From: Drosophila miranda
Taxonomy: Eukaryota; Arthropoda; Insecta; Diptera; Drosophilidae
Direction: 5' to 3'
Assembly: GCF_003369915.1 (NCBI RefSeq)
Contig: NC_046676.1
Location: 18,644,001-18,708,000 of the forward strand
DNA length: 64,000 nt
This document shows, in pieces, positions 37,326 through 48,887 of the stretch. Position numbers and translations under genes: made by a program. Every line of letters begins with the position of its first letter. Position 1 is the first letter of the stretch. The notes under the pieces were generated by a model. That model worked only from the letters and a program-made list of their open reading frames with translations. It was not told where the DNA came from and searched no databases.

Positions 37326-39563
37326 ATGCAGTACTCGAGCAGTTCGGAAAATTATTCATCCTCGTTGAGGGACACGCCCGCAAAATGGAACGGAAAGGTA
37401 AATACAATCCATACTTTCGCATTCCTATTCATCTACGTTTCCTCCACAGAACGACAAGAATTATGCGTACAAAAAGTCCTCATATCAATACTCAAGCTCT
37501 GGCGACAATAATATATCCTATCAGGGCAAGTCCCCCGATCAGAATATAGATCAGTTGGACGCCTTGCTGGAGGACTTGAAGCAGGAACGCCAGATCACCA
37601 ACAGAGATCGCGACCTACTGCCCACCAATGGCACTTCCTATAGAACGCTGTGAGTTTTCCCTTGGGGATATCCTATGTCTACCGTTGCTAAAGCATGTCT
37701 CTACATTCCAGGGAACGCACTGATCCCGCCGGGACGGTCACTAGGACAACGCGTGTGGTCAAGACCACGAAACAATCGGGTCAGGGCGGGTCAGGCCAGC
37801 AGCCCTACATCGATGATGTGGAGACCTTCAATCCCACCGACTACAGCACTCTGCAGTCGACGGCCAAGTACTCGAGCCTGAAGCGGGACGATTACCAGAC
37901 CAAGGAGAAGCCGTACACGCTGTGTAAGTCTTTCGAAGCAAATAGGGAATAGAGTGAGGAGTATGTTCTTACAATAACTTTTTGTTGTCTTTACCAGCCC
38001 ATTCACCCATTGGTGGCGGTCAATACGAGAGCAAGTCGAAGATCTACGAGAGCAACCGGACGATCAACAACAATGTGGAGGTGCTGCCGAGCTCCGGCAT
38101 CACACAGACCCTGACTAGTGGCACTACCATCGACAAGGAGCTGCAGGACATCGCCCTGAGCGATGGCATTCTGCCGGCCCCTGGCACAAAGGTGACGACC
38201 ACCGTGCGAACGTACACGTATGAGATACCAGCTGGTCCGGGCAGCGCAACCAGCACCATAAACCGCAGTCACACACTCAACAACAGCAACACGAACACGA
38301 ACACCCTGAGCAGCAGTTACAAGCTCCACGAGAGCCACAACTCCAGCCAGAACTTCAGCCAGTTGTCGCCGCAGCCTCATCCACATCCGCAGCCATCGCA
38401 CCTGCCGCAGACGGTGGTATACAACACGGAGAGCTACTCCACGCTGAACAAGCCCGACCGGCCGCTACTGACCAACCAGTCATACGAGATTCGCGAGCAC
38501 AAGGAGACCACCACTCGCGGAGTGAGTCCCCAGCCGCGACAGCTGCCGCTCGGAACGGGTCCGGTAGGCACACTGCCGGGCAACAATAGCCGTACTGTGG
38601 TCTACAACATCCACAAGACGGACAACGTGAACACGATCAACGAGCTGCCGCCTCAGCAGCGCTATCCCCCCCACAGTCCGGCACATAGCCCCAACTACGC
38701 TCAGGGTCCACACAGCCCACCGCTGCATACGTCTGGGCCAGGTGGCGTCAACCGCTACTACTACAAAGAAACGGAGACCTCCAATACGGTCAACACGATC
38801 CACGGTGCGCCAAATGGCGGTCCTTATGAGCCGGGACTGCCGCAGTCCGCTCCGTTGAAGCAGCTGCCGCCCAGCACGGCCTATCCGCAGCCACAGACCG
38901 GTAATGGATATCCGCCGAACACGAGCTACACCTACAAGTACTCTTCCACAACGAATACGAACAATCGTCGTGGTCCTGGTGGCGGTCCGGACTATGGCTC
39001 TCCTTCGCCCTTCCCTGTGGACGGAGTGGAGTATCCGGTGGGCAATGGCAATCCACCCCAGCGTGTGGACGATCTGATGCAGTCGTTTGGCACTGTAAGT
39101 AGACTGGAATATATCTATCTTCTTGGACCTCCTCTTACCTGATTGTTTATCTCTTTTCCTCTCTCCTTTGCAGACTGATCATGTGGATCGCGGAGACCTG
39201 GAGACGCCCGTGCGCAAGAGGGAAATCGAGACATCCGTGGCCTCGCCCAACCAGCAGCATGTGCCGTCCGTTAACAAGCTCGGCAAGGAGGTCTACTATC
39301 CTCCCGGACACGATACCATTGTCATGAAGCGGGAGGAGATGCATGCCGGTTCTGCATCTGGTGTAAGTATTTGAGTCCCGTCGCTCTTCTGAAGCCAAAG
39401 GCTTACAAATGTGTGCTCTTCTTTGTAGGGTCGCTGGGCCAAGGGCTCGGGAATGTACGAGTACGAGTCCGGGTCCAAGTCAAAGACGAAAACCAAATCC
39501 GGCGGCGCTGTGGTGCCTTTGTGCCTGCCCCTCTGCTGTGCGATGCCCTGCTCCATCATGTAG
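37326..39563 (+). CDS. CG8547: CG8547-like low-complexity protein with LD motif and C-terminal CaaX box
   Basis: Six coding exons: 37326-37397, 37450-37649, 37712-37923, 37998-39094, 39174-39362, 39429-39563, all GT-AG and phase-consistent, giving 634 residues. The start is ATG (MQYSSSSENYSSS), 18 nt after an acceptor. Most of the protein is Ser/Thr/Asn/Pro/Tyr-rich with recurring Tyr-containing units (VVYNTESYSTL, VVYNIHKTDNVNTINELPP, YYYKETETSNTVNTI). Residues 60-67 read LDALLEDL, an exact paxillin LD-motif consensus (LDxLLxxL). The C-terminus has a basic patch (SKSKTKTK), a Cys-rich segment (CLPLCCAMPC) and ends CSIM, a CaaX box. I infer a membrane-tethered adaptor. The symbol is assigned from gene order only; the product has no experimentally known function that I can recall. 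Confidence 0.88.
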
Positions 39564-39980
39564 AGGAGGGGCTGGGGCTGGCTCTCTAGCAACTGGAAGT
39601 CGTACTTGTGTATAGGTTTCTAATATTGCCGTTAATAAGTCTAACGCTAAATCCTGCCCCGCGACGAACTTGTGACTGTTTATGCTCTCTGCTGTCTAAC
39701 TTCTATTGGGTTTGCTTGTCCATTGGTGGCTCTGGCTCTGGCTCTACATGTTGTACTCGTCAGTTGTTGGCCAAATCTTATATGTATGTCTGTCGTCTAC
39801 CCACATTATGTTATTGTCTATGTATATACTTTAATTTGTATTACGGCATCCGAGGATTGTCATATTGTTATATCTGTTATAGATTGCTCGAAATTGTTCA
39901 ACTATTGCTCAAGCATTTACCAGTGGAAAACCCAAAGTCGAAATTGTTTTAACTAAATTTTTATGTCGCATACGATAACT

Positions 39981-40034
39981 AATAAATGTGCCCCAAGCGC
40001 CACTTGAATACCTACTAATCGTATACCTAATAAA
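39981..40034 (+). terminator. Candidate poly(A) signals of the CG8547-like gene
   Basis: Two AATAAA hexamers, at 39981-39986 and 40029-40034, lie 420-470 nt after the stop codon. Either could define the 3' end. Confidence 0.5.
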
Positions 40035-40809
40035 CGTAACTCCGACTTAAAAGGTAACCCAGTCGTTACAGAGCCATAAATACTATCTCTAATACACGTA
40101 GTAACCATAATAATAAAACGATATCTAACAAACGAATCAATGAACTCTCTGTTTTATGGATGGGCTGGGAAATGGAATGGGCAGCGAAACCATTTGCATT
40201 GGTTTTTTTTGGTATAGTAAAAGTTTTTATAAGTTTATTTTGGTATAAATCGTTTCTGATCTCGATTAACAATTTGCATATCACAAAAGTAATATCTACA
40301 TTTTCACCTTTTAGGAATTGGTGTAGGTGCCTTTTGAAGAGAATAGAATAAAATACCATAGAAGAGCCATAGAAAAAACAAACTTAACAAAAAACACAAA
40401 ACAAAACAAAAATTAACAAAAAAGTCTATAAGTATTCTTGAGCACTTTGAGTATTTAAGGGAGGAGGGGGCGATTATCGCTACATTCTGTGACTGTGGTT
40501 GGATTTCGAATTGGAGCTAAATTATGGATTAAAAGTATACTACATAGAGTTCTGTGAGTATATTGAGTGGAGATACTATGTACTACCTACCATGCACACA
40601 ATATGTGCGCTAATGTCTAATGTCTTCATCGTTTCGGCATAAACTTTCCTTTTTGGGGGCTTCTCTAGTAAAAGTGAGAGAGAGAGAGAGATTCTACTAT
40701 TCGAGAAAGTAATGTTGTCCTTTGTACATGCACAATAATAGATCGTTTTGAAAGGTCACGTATGGTTACGCTATCTTTTTGAGTTGGGGTCTCGGTCTCC
40801 CCATTTAGG
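40035..40809. other. Convergent spacer between the CG8547-like gene and beta4GalNAcTA
   Basis: No gene is seen. The sequence is A/T-rich, with a CAAAACA-type run near 40380-40420 and a GA run at 40676-40691. It probably includes the 3' UTR of beta4GalNAcTA on the minus strand. Confidence 0.6.
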
Positions 40810-42262
40810 CTAACTCTTGCGCTCGGAGTTCCTTAGCTCTGCTAAATACCACGTGAAGGTCGGGAACTCCTTGATGCTGTAGATGCCATACTTGATTGAG
40901 TTGATGCCATCCATTTCAATCTTGTTCATGCCATTTTGTATATTCTCATAGCTGCAGAGGTTACAAGGAATTATAATTTTTCTAAATTTGGACACTTCTT
41001 CACTCACCGCTTGGGATTGGCCTTCTCCTTTTGATGCTTCAGCATCTTGTAGCGCGCAATGTTCACGGGGTACCTTGATATGAATAGATTCGCATGCTTC
41101 AATCTGTTGGACATATCATCGTCCTCGCCGCCCCAGCCGAAGAACGAGTTGGAGAAGCCATTCACGGCCTGGAAGTGCTCACGCGTCATGGCAGAGACTC
41201 CGCCAAATATTGTTCGGTAAGGCAACCTGGCACAAAAGCGTGTTATGCAGGAAAGATCAGGAGATTAGCAGTGGGTTCCTTACTTGAAATTCAGCGTGTC
41301 AATCGCAACCGACATGTGCCGCGGCTGACGTGGACAATTGTAGAGATTACGATCGTCCAAAGGCAGTAGATCGACATCGTGAAATATAAAACAATCCCAC
41401 TGATAAAGCTTTAAGGCCTCCAAGTAACCGATATTCATCATAGCCGCGCGATTGAAGGGCTTCCCGTTGGTTTGCTCAACAATGAATATGCGATAGGCGA
41501 TGCGCTGCTTCATTAGGAACGGGTGTATGTTGCGGAGGAAGACGGAGAGATGGGCGTAGCGGTCGCGGAAGGGCACAACAATGGCCACATGGTGTTGTGG
41601 GTTGCAATTGTCGGGCTGGAAAGCGCCGCCAGGGCGCAGCAAAGGGCCCAGCTCGGCCTCAATAACATCTAGAGATTCCAGCGTTGTGTTGGGCGTGACG
41701 GGTCCACCTAGAAGAGCATTTCTTTAACCATTAACCTGCCATTGCACAAGACAGACCAGACTGAGAGTATATCATACCATCTCGCGGATCAGGATCAGTG
41801 CAATTGGCATGGAGGGCGGACATGGTTGGTTTCATTGGCAGGGGCTTGTGTGTGCTCATGTTTGTGCTGTTGATGTTCGCAAAGGGGTGCGATAAGTCTT
41901 GTGGAATGGAAGTAAAGTTTGCAATCGCAATCACAGTCGTTGAGGTGGAGTTCTGAGCGTTGTGCAGCTCTCGCTCCTTCGATAGGGCCAGGGGCGCAGC
42001 AGGCAGCCGGATGCCCCCACTGCTGGCGTTCCTATGTATATGCGCATATTTGTGCACGCGCCGTATGCTGTAATTGATATAGTCAGCAAATGAAAGTGCT
42101 AATTGGCTTACTCCGCTCACCGCTTGCTCACACTCACCTTAGCTTGCTCAGGGACGTACCGCTAGCTCCGTCAGAGCGGAAGCCCACAAAATTCAGCACC
42201 AGCAACAAGCATATTGCGCCGGCCAGGAAGCGGATGAGATTCGCCTTTGTGAATAGGATCAT
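40810..42262 (-). CDS. beta4GalNAcTA: Beta-1,4-N-acetylgalactosaminyltransferase A
   Basis: Five exons in transcript order: 42262-42138, 42067-41778, 41707-41284, 41226-41008, 40951-40810; all are GT-AG and in phase, giving 399 residues. It is a type II Golgi protein: a short cytoplasmic N-terminus, a membrane anchor (FLAGAICLLLVLNFVGF, residues about 12-28), then a Ser/Asn-rich stem. The GT7 catalytic domain shows the DVD metal-binding motif in FHDVDLLPLDDRN, FGGVSAMTREHFQAVNGF, and the acceptor-side FFGWGGEDDDM motif. Insect members use UDP-GalNAc to build the LacdiNAc structure on glycoproteins and glycolipids (family knowledge). Only one of the two fly paralogues maps beside a DNAJC11 homologue, and that context favours TA over TB. 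Confidence 0.92.
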
Positions 42263-42458
42263 GGTCCATGCATTGCATCATTCCGTGATCAACTTGCTTC
42301 CTCTCCGCAGTGGCATTTTCAGCGCAAACGGTCGTTTTTATTGTTAACAAAACAAATTTTCCCCAGCAGCTGATGTTTTCGCTAAAAGGTTAAGGGTTGC
42401 CGGACTATCGACGGCGTTCGCGCTATCGAGTGCACGCGAAGATGCTGTGGCAATCAAC

Positions 42459-42466
42459 TATCGATA
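42459..42466. promoter_or_regulatory. DRE (TATCGATA) upstream of beta4GalNAcTA
   Basis: A perfect DNA-replication-related element about 200 nt upstream of the beta4GalNAcTA start codon, within a cluster of CTATCGA words at 42405-42466. It is typical of TATA-less housekeeping promoters bound by DREF. Confidence 0.7.
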
Positions 42467-42724
42467 GTGTTCGTTCGGAGGAATGGAATTTCAATTGGAA
42501 CAAATTTCGTTGTTTATTTCGCGGATCTCAAAAGTATCCTTAAAAACAGTGAGTTTACAATGCAAATGGGTATTGTAAATGGGCAATATTATAAAGCTGT
42601 CTTAACCGTTCTTTTTGCCCCATCTCTTGGAATGGGTCTTTCCTATTAAGATTAAAAAACAAGTTACAAACACAACTGATGATTTATACTAAATACAGTA
42701 TGAAGTACACAGACCAGACCACTA

Positions 42725-44645
42725 TCATGGCAATGGGAGTCGGATCGCCTCGTTGTCCTTTATGTTGACCACCCTGAACTGGTTTTGGTATGTATACTCT
42801 ATGCGTAGGATCTTATTGTCCCCGATGCTGGGGTCATAGAAGCCGGGAAGATCGCTCTGTAAGTACACGAATAACATCAGTTATATTCAATATTTCATCA
42901 GGTTCTGAACAAACCTTTGAGGAATCGTATAGCTGCAAGGTACTGTCCCTGACCAGACACTGAATTGGTATAGTGACATCAAGCGACAGCTCGGGTTTGA
43001 ACTGGGTGCTGCTGTTCTCCGTTGTGCAGCCATATACGGCTCTTGTGACGACCAGGCCCGTCTTCTGCAGCTCCTCGGTCATGATGCGATGGTAGGTACT
43101 CTGCATAAGATGGACGGCAGCACTGGCCTCCTGCCGCTTGGCCAACAGGCGCTGCTCGTTCCGCCGTTTTGTCCGCTCCACTTCGACGTTCTTGCGCTCG
43201 GCATCCATTGGGTCCATAATGGTCTTCTTAATCAAGAACCACGCAATTACGGGGGTCACAGAGGCATAAAACACAGCGGCGGGCACTATCTCATCGCTCA
43301 GGTGGATAGGAAACACATAAGACTGATTTGATCGTAGTATCCTGAAAGCAAAAATCAAGCGAAGCCATTAATGTATTATAGTCCGAAATGCAGGACACTA
43401 TATTGCACTCACTTAAATTTAAGGATAACTCCAGAAGGCACACCAATCGAGACAGCTGCTGTCACAGAACTGTACTTGGAAATCTTCTTCTCCAGTCCAT
43501 ATTCGCCCATAAAGCCAAATGTTCCGACCCTGCAATAAGGATTTCGTGTTAATCAACCCGATCTGCGGATGTGAGAGCTACTTACTTCACGGCCAGCTTC
43601 AGCTTCATCTCATTTTCTATCATCTTGCGCGTGTAGGAGAGACCAAAGTAGATGTGCGGCGAACCAATTACAAAGGATGAGCTCAGCGCGTACTCGTCCT
43701 TGCTGTGGTCGATTTGTGTGGACATGGACGACTGGGGGCCCGCGTTCAACGTCAGGCTGCCCACCGTGTGCTTGTCCAGCTGCACAGCGAGCGTGGAGAA
43801 CAGGGCGGGTATCACGCCGTGTTCCCGGAAACTCATGTTGGTCCCGCCGTTGAGCGTCACCTTAGGGGAAAGCGTGCGTCCACCTGACAGCACATACTTT
43901 AGATATATTGCAGGCTGGGCTGGGCTTTGGCAAACTGATTACTTACCCTTGAGACCCACCAGGAAGCCGTTTCCCGCTCCAGCACAGACCTCCAGCCAGC
44001 CCTTGTTCAGGAGTCGACGTCCAGCTACCACAAACCCGCCACTGCCATTCCCGTTGGAGGAGTACAGGTTGCCGCTCATAATGATCATGTCCTTGCGCGT
44101 CAAAGGGGCCTCGATGGACTGTGCAATGCTCATTGAGCCTATCTCAACGCGGGGCATTTCCGTTTCATCGTAGGGCGCGAATATTTCCGTTGCGTTCACG
44201 TTAATGGTGATGTTCCCCCGCGGATTGGTTCGCTGTTGCAGGCGACGTTCATCAGCAGCTTGCGCAAGGCGTTCGTACTCTTCCCTGATCTCTGTCGGCG
44301 TCTTGGTCCGGTGGACAATCTCCCAGCCCTCGGTTGTCAGGCCATTTACGCCCACCGAGTCGTATATGGCCCTCTGGTGGGGATCAGACAGCACCTCGTA
44401 CGCGCGCTTGGTGCGGTTGAACATAATCTCCGCCTGCTTCTTGCTGTCCACATCGCAATGCTTGTCCGGGTGGTAAATGCGGCTCTGCTTCCTGTAAGCT
44501 GTATTAATCTGCTCTGTGGTGGCCTAAAAAACAAATTGATAAGACTGTGACGTGCGGGTGACGATGCACTTACATCTCGGGGCAAATTCAGAAATGTGTA
44601 GTAGTTCTCCTCCAGCTCGGCGTCAGATTCATTCTCCGAAGCCAT
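42725..44645 (-). CDS. CG8531: DNAJC11 homologue: mitochondrial J-domain protein
   Basis: Six exons in transcript order: 44645-44574, 44523-43947, 43883-43586, 43529-43413, 43341-42915, 42856-42725. Phases close for 540 residues. The J domain spans exons 1-2 (NYYTFLNLPRDAT, then the catalytic HPD loop in RIYHPDKHCD, and AYEVLSDPHQRAIYD), about residues 14-84. The middle is a beta-rich region typical of DNAJC11, and the C-terminal third (VPAAVFYASVTPVIAWFLIKK onward) corresponds to the DUF3395 domain. Vertebrate DNAJC11 associates with the MICOS/SAM complexes and affects cristae (family knowledge). It is divergently oriented to Hsc70-5 with 709 nt between start codons. Confidence 0.92.
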
Positions 44646-45354
44646 CGCGCAGGCCGGTAAATACTGCCCCTGTTCGGTTTAGCGTTGCTTGGTAGTCAGA
44701 CAGAATGGCAGCGCACGCACCCCACCGGCGTTCGCTGTGTTAATTTGTATTTCAAAATTTTTGGATAGCTTTACGCAATGATAGGCTGATATACATGTGT
44801 TGGGAAGGTCCGATAGCTTATGGTCACACTCACTCAAACATCGGTTCAAATAATCGAACATGCTATCAGCCCTGGGTGATATCGATAACCGAACTTGAAT
44901 CGGGTAAGGACCTCCATTACCGGTTGGCAACAATGAGTGTCATTCCATATTTTTGAGTTTTGTACTTAAATTACTATACATATGGTGATGATTGGAACTG
45001 CATTTCCCAACAATTGACCAGGTAAACCCACCAAACCATCGACTTTTCCTGGATTTGCACACCTTGTTTTGTGCTCGAGGATAGAAGGTGTCACGATCGA
45101 GAAGTAATTGACATGGATATATAAATATCACAGTAGCGATTCTGCATCACTCAAACATCAAAACTCATTGTATTTTAAATAGTCGAACCTGCACAAGCGA
45201 ATGTTGTCAACTCTGGGTGAAAACCAATAAAACCTATCGTTCCGTTGGTGACCGATTACTTTTTTTCCAGCCCTCGCTACTTACGGGAAACGTGCTCGCC
45301 TGACGAAATTTTGCTTTTTAATTTGACATTGTGCAATTAAAGTAAATACCGAAA
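44646..45354. promoter_or_regulatory. Bidirectional promoter of CG8531 and Hsc70-5
   Basis: This 709-bp spacer holds an Ohler motif 1 box (TGGTCACACT, 44821-44830) and a DRE (TATCGATA, 44880-44887) on the CG8531 side. A second diverged copy of part of this segment (45148-45220) lies on the Hsc70-5 side. It contains no TATA box at a usual position and no gene. Confidence 0.65.
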
Positions 45355-48092
45355 ATGCTGCGTGTTCCTAGTTTGTTGCCACGTCTCGCACGCCAAGCCG
45401 GCGTTGTGCCCACAAATGCATCGGGAGCTTCTAGCATCTTCCGCGTAAGTACCACGGCCGCCGTCTTTACATAATAGCCGGAGCGGCATGCTCACGCTCA
45501 GCTCGTTGCGGGTCATGTTTTGCGCGAACATTCTATAAAGATCGATGCATTTTCACCTCTTTACAGAGCCTGCCAGGTGCAAGCAATGGACTGTGGGGTC
45601 AGCAGCGTTACAAGTAAGTGATCTTTAATTAATTTACATTTACAATGAAATTAAAACGAACAAGAGAGTGCCGAATGACCGACCGGTCGCCTAGGTAGTT
45701 GTGTAGTTGTGCTTATGTAATGGAACCTGCCAAAAAGATTTTAGCTTCCAGCAGACACTCGATGTTGCATCACAATGGATGCCAAGAGTTCAGCTCTTGA
45801 TTGTTGGAAACATCTGGAGCTTCTTGCTCGAACAGAGATAGAGGCGCGGCCTAGTCGCTTATCTAAGCTCTTTGCAGGCGTTATCCATTTTCGATTTTCC
45901 ACCATCTGCTCACGAGCAATCCATATTTCACTCTTTTGTTTAGGTCTGGCGAGGTCAAGGGTGCAGTTATTGGCATCGATTTGGGCACCACCAACTCCTG
46001 CCTGGCCGTCATGGAGGGCAAGCAGGCAAAGGTCATTGAGAACGCCGAGGGAGCCCGCACCACGCCCTCCCACGTCGCCTTCACCAAGGATGGCGAACGC
46101 CTGGTGGGCATGCCAGCCAAGCGTCAGGCTGTGACCAACTCTGAAAACACCTTCTACGCCACAAAGCGCCTGATTGGCAGACGTTTTGACGATCCCGAGG
46201 TGAAGAAGGACATCAGCAATCTGTCCTACAAGGTTGTCAAGGCTTCGAATGGAGATGCCTGGGTGTCGTCCACCGATGGCAAAGTGTACTCCCCCTCACA
46301 GATTGGCGCATTCGTCCTAATCAAGATGAAAGAGACGGCCGAGGCCTACTTGAATACACCTGTAAGGAACGCCGTGGTGACTGTGCCCGCCTACTTCAAT
46401 GACTCGCAGCGTCAGGCCACCAAGGATGCCGGACAGATTGCCGGTCTTAATGTTTTGCGTGTGATCAACGAGCCCACAGCAGCGGCCCTGGCCTACGGCA
46501 TGGATAAGACGGAGGACAAAATGTAAGTGTACCTTGGAGTTCAATGCTTTTTTATTGCTCTTGAATGCATTGTAGATGGTTTCATTACTTTCACTCTAAA
46601 TTTACAGCATTGCCGTTTACGATCTGGGAGGCGGCACTTTCGATATCTCCATTCTGGAAATCCAGAAGGGAGTCTTCGAGGTCAAGTCAACCAACGGCGA
46701 CACCCTGCTGGGTGGTGAGGATTTCGATAACCACATCGTCAACTTCCTGGTGGCCGAATTCAAGAAGGATACCGGCATTGACATCCGCAAGGACAACATT
46801 GCCATGCAGCGCCTGAAGGAGGCGGCCGAAAAAGCTAAGTGCGAGCTATCCTCCTCCCAGCAGACCGACATCAATCTGCCCTACCTGACAATGGACTCTG
46901 CCGGTCCCCAGCACATGAACCTGAAGATGACACGCTCCAAGTTGGAGAGCCTTGTGGGTGATCTCATCAAGCGCACCATTCAGCCCTGCCAGAAGGCACT
47001 GTCCGATGCCGAGGTGGCCAAGTCAGAGATTGGAGAGGTCCTGTTGGTTGGTGGCATGACCCGCATGCCCAAGGTTCAGTCCACCGTGCAGGAACTGTTC
47101 GGACGTCAGCCATCGCGCTCCGTCAATCCCGATGAGGCGGTGGCCGTCGGTGCAGCCGTTCAGGGCGGAGTCTTGGCTGGTGATGTCACTGATGTGCTCC
47201 TGCTCGATGTCACTCCCCTGTCGCTGGGCATTGAGACCCTTGGCGGAGTGTTCACTCGCCTGATTTCGCGCAACACCACGATCCCCACCAAGAAGTCGCA
47301 GGTCTTCTCGACAGCCAGCGATGGCCAGACCCAGGTGGAGATCAAGGTGCACCAGGGAGAGCGTGAGATGGCCAACGACAACAAGAAGCTGGGCTCCTTC
47401 ACACTGGTCGGCATCCCACCCGCACCCCGCGGAGTGCCCCAGATCGAAGTGGTCTTCGATATCGATGCCAACGGCATTGTGCACGTTTCGGCCAAGGACA
47501 AGGGCACCGGCAAGGAGCAACAGATTGTCATCCAGTCGAGCGGCGGTCTGAGCAAGGACGAAATCGAGAACATGATCAAGAAGGCCGAGGAATACGCCAG
47601 CGCCGACAAGATCAAGCGCGAACTGATCGAGATCGTCAACCAGGGCGAGAGCATAGTGCACGACACTGAGACCAAGATGGAGGAGTTCAAGAGCCAGTTG
47701 CCCGCAGAGGAGGTATGCATAGACAAGGAATTGTTAGGTTAGGTTTCGATCTGACTGATCCGATTCGGTTTAATTGCAGTGCGAGAAGCTGAAGAAGGAG
47801 ATTGCCGATCTGCGCACGTTGCTGGCCAACAAGGAAACCGCCGACTTGGAGGAGGTCAGGAAGGCCACCAGCTCGCTGCAGCAGGCTTCGTTGAAGCTCT
47901 TCGAGATGGCCTACAAGAAGGTTTGTTGTCCAAATATATGTGACCTGTGTCTGTCTTATCAGTTAATTAATTGATTCTTTCTTTTGGCAGATGTCCGCTG
48001 AGCGCGAGAGCAATGCTGGCGCCGGATCCACCGACAGCAGCAGTTCAGGCAGCGACGCTTCTGGCGAGAAAAAGAAGGAAGACAAGAACTAA
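45355..48092 (+). CDS. Hsc70-5: Hsc70-5: mitochondrial Hsp70 (mortalin/HSPA9)
   Basis: Six exons: 45355-45444, 45567-45613, 45944-46522, 46608-47712, 47780-47920, 47991-48092; 687 residues, close to the melanogaster length. The N-terminus ([16 protein letters not shown]) is basic and amphipathic, as expected for matrix import. Hsp70 signatures are intact: [34 protein letters not shown] and [14 protein letters not shown], followed by the substrate-binding domain ([16 protein letters not shown]) and a helical lid. The C-terminus is Ser/Gly then Lys-rich (GEKKKEDKN) and lacks EEVD or KDEL, as expected for the mitochondrial form. It is the motor of the TIM23 import complex and supports Fe-S cluster assembly and protein folding (family knowledge). 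Confidence 0.97.
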
Positions 48093-48887
48093 ATTAGGCA
48101 ACCATAGTCATAGTTGTTGTTCTCTTATTTAATGATAGCCTTCCCTGGATTTTTATTAAGATTTACGTTTAACATAGTTACATCATATTCCTTTTCCAAA
48201 TCATAAACCACAATCACACGTGAACAACCGGCATAGCGTTTACCCAAAAATGTGAAAGAAGTGACAGAACCCAGAAAACGAAGACCATCCCATCCGATCC
48301 CATCCAGAAATGGGAGCCAGCGATCAATTACATAAAGTTTTTATTGTTTATTATGGAACCGATCGATGGAGCTCTCCTCCCCATGTGGAGCTGCGCTGTC
48401 CTTTCAGTGCGTGGCCAGTGCGGTGCTGTGTTCCCTGTAAGATTTCGCTTATTTTTACGTTTACTCTAACTAAATTCTAGTTGTACGATAAGGAGCACAG
48501 CACAAATGCGGCCGGAAAACGGCCACGCGACTGAATAAGCTTTACGGACACGGACACGCCTACTTCAAGCTACATTTGGTCGTTGGTTTCCAGTGGACAA
48601 CCAATCGACACTGGGTAAAATGCAATTAAATTTAACAATCGATGTAAACTTAAAATACAAAACAAATATTTACAATCTACAAGTAGATATGTTTTAATTG
48701 GGTTTTTAATTAAATTCATTCATAAATTCCTGGGAGGAGACTTCAAAATAGATAAATAATATTAGGACTATGAACTTATTTGTACAGGATGATACTACAG
48801 GGGGTCTTTGATCGCAGTGCAGTTCCTTAAGCTATATCTAGTTCTATGCTATGGTATCGTATGCTATGGCGAATGGCGTGGCGGTGT
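48093..48887. other. Convergent 3' UTR region of Hsc70-5 and Mdr50
   Basis: No coding sequence. Minus-strand AATAAA-type hexamers (plus-strand TTTATT/TTATT words near 48335-48352) could end Mdr50, while Hsc70-5 runs in from the left. The two 3' UTRs may overlap. Confidence 0.5.

Noticed and set aside
47023-47726. Long minus-strand frames opposite Hsc70-5 exon 4
   Set aside because: Antisense shadows of the strongly codon-biased Hsp70 exon.
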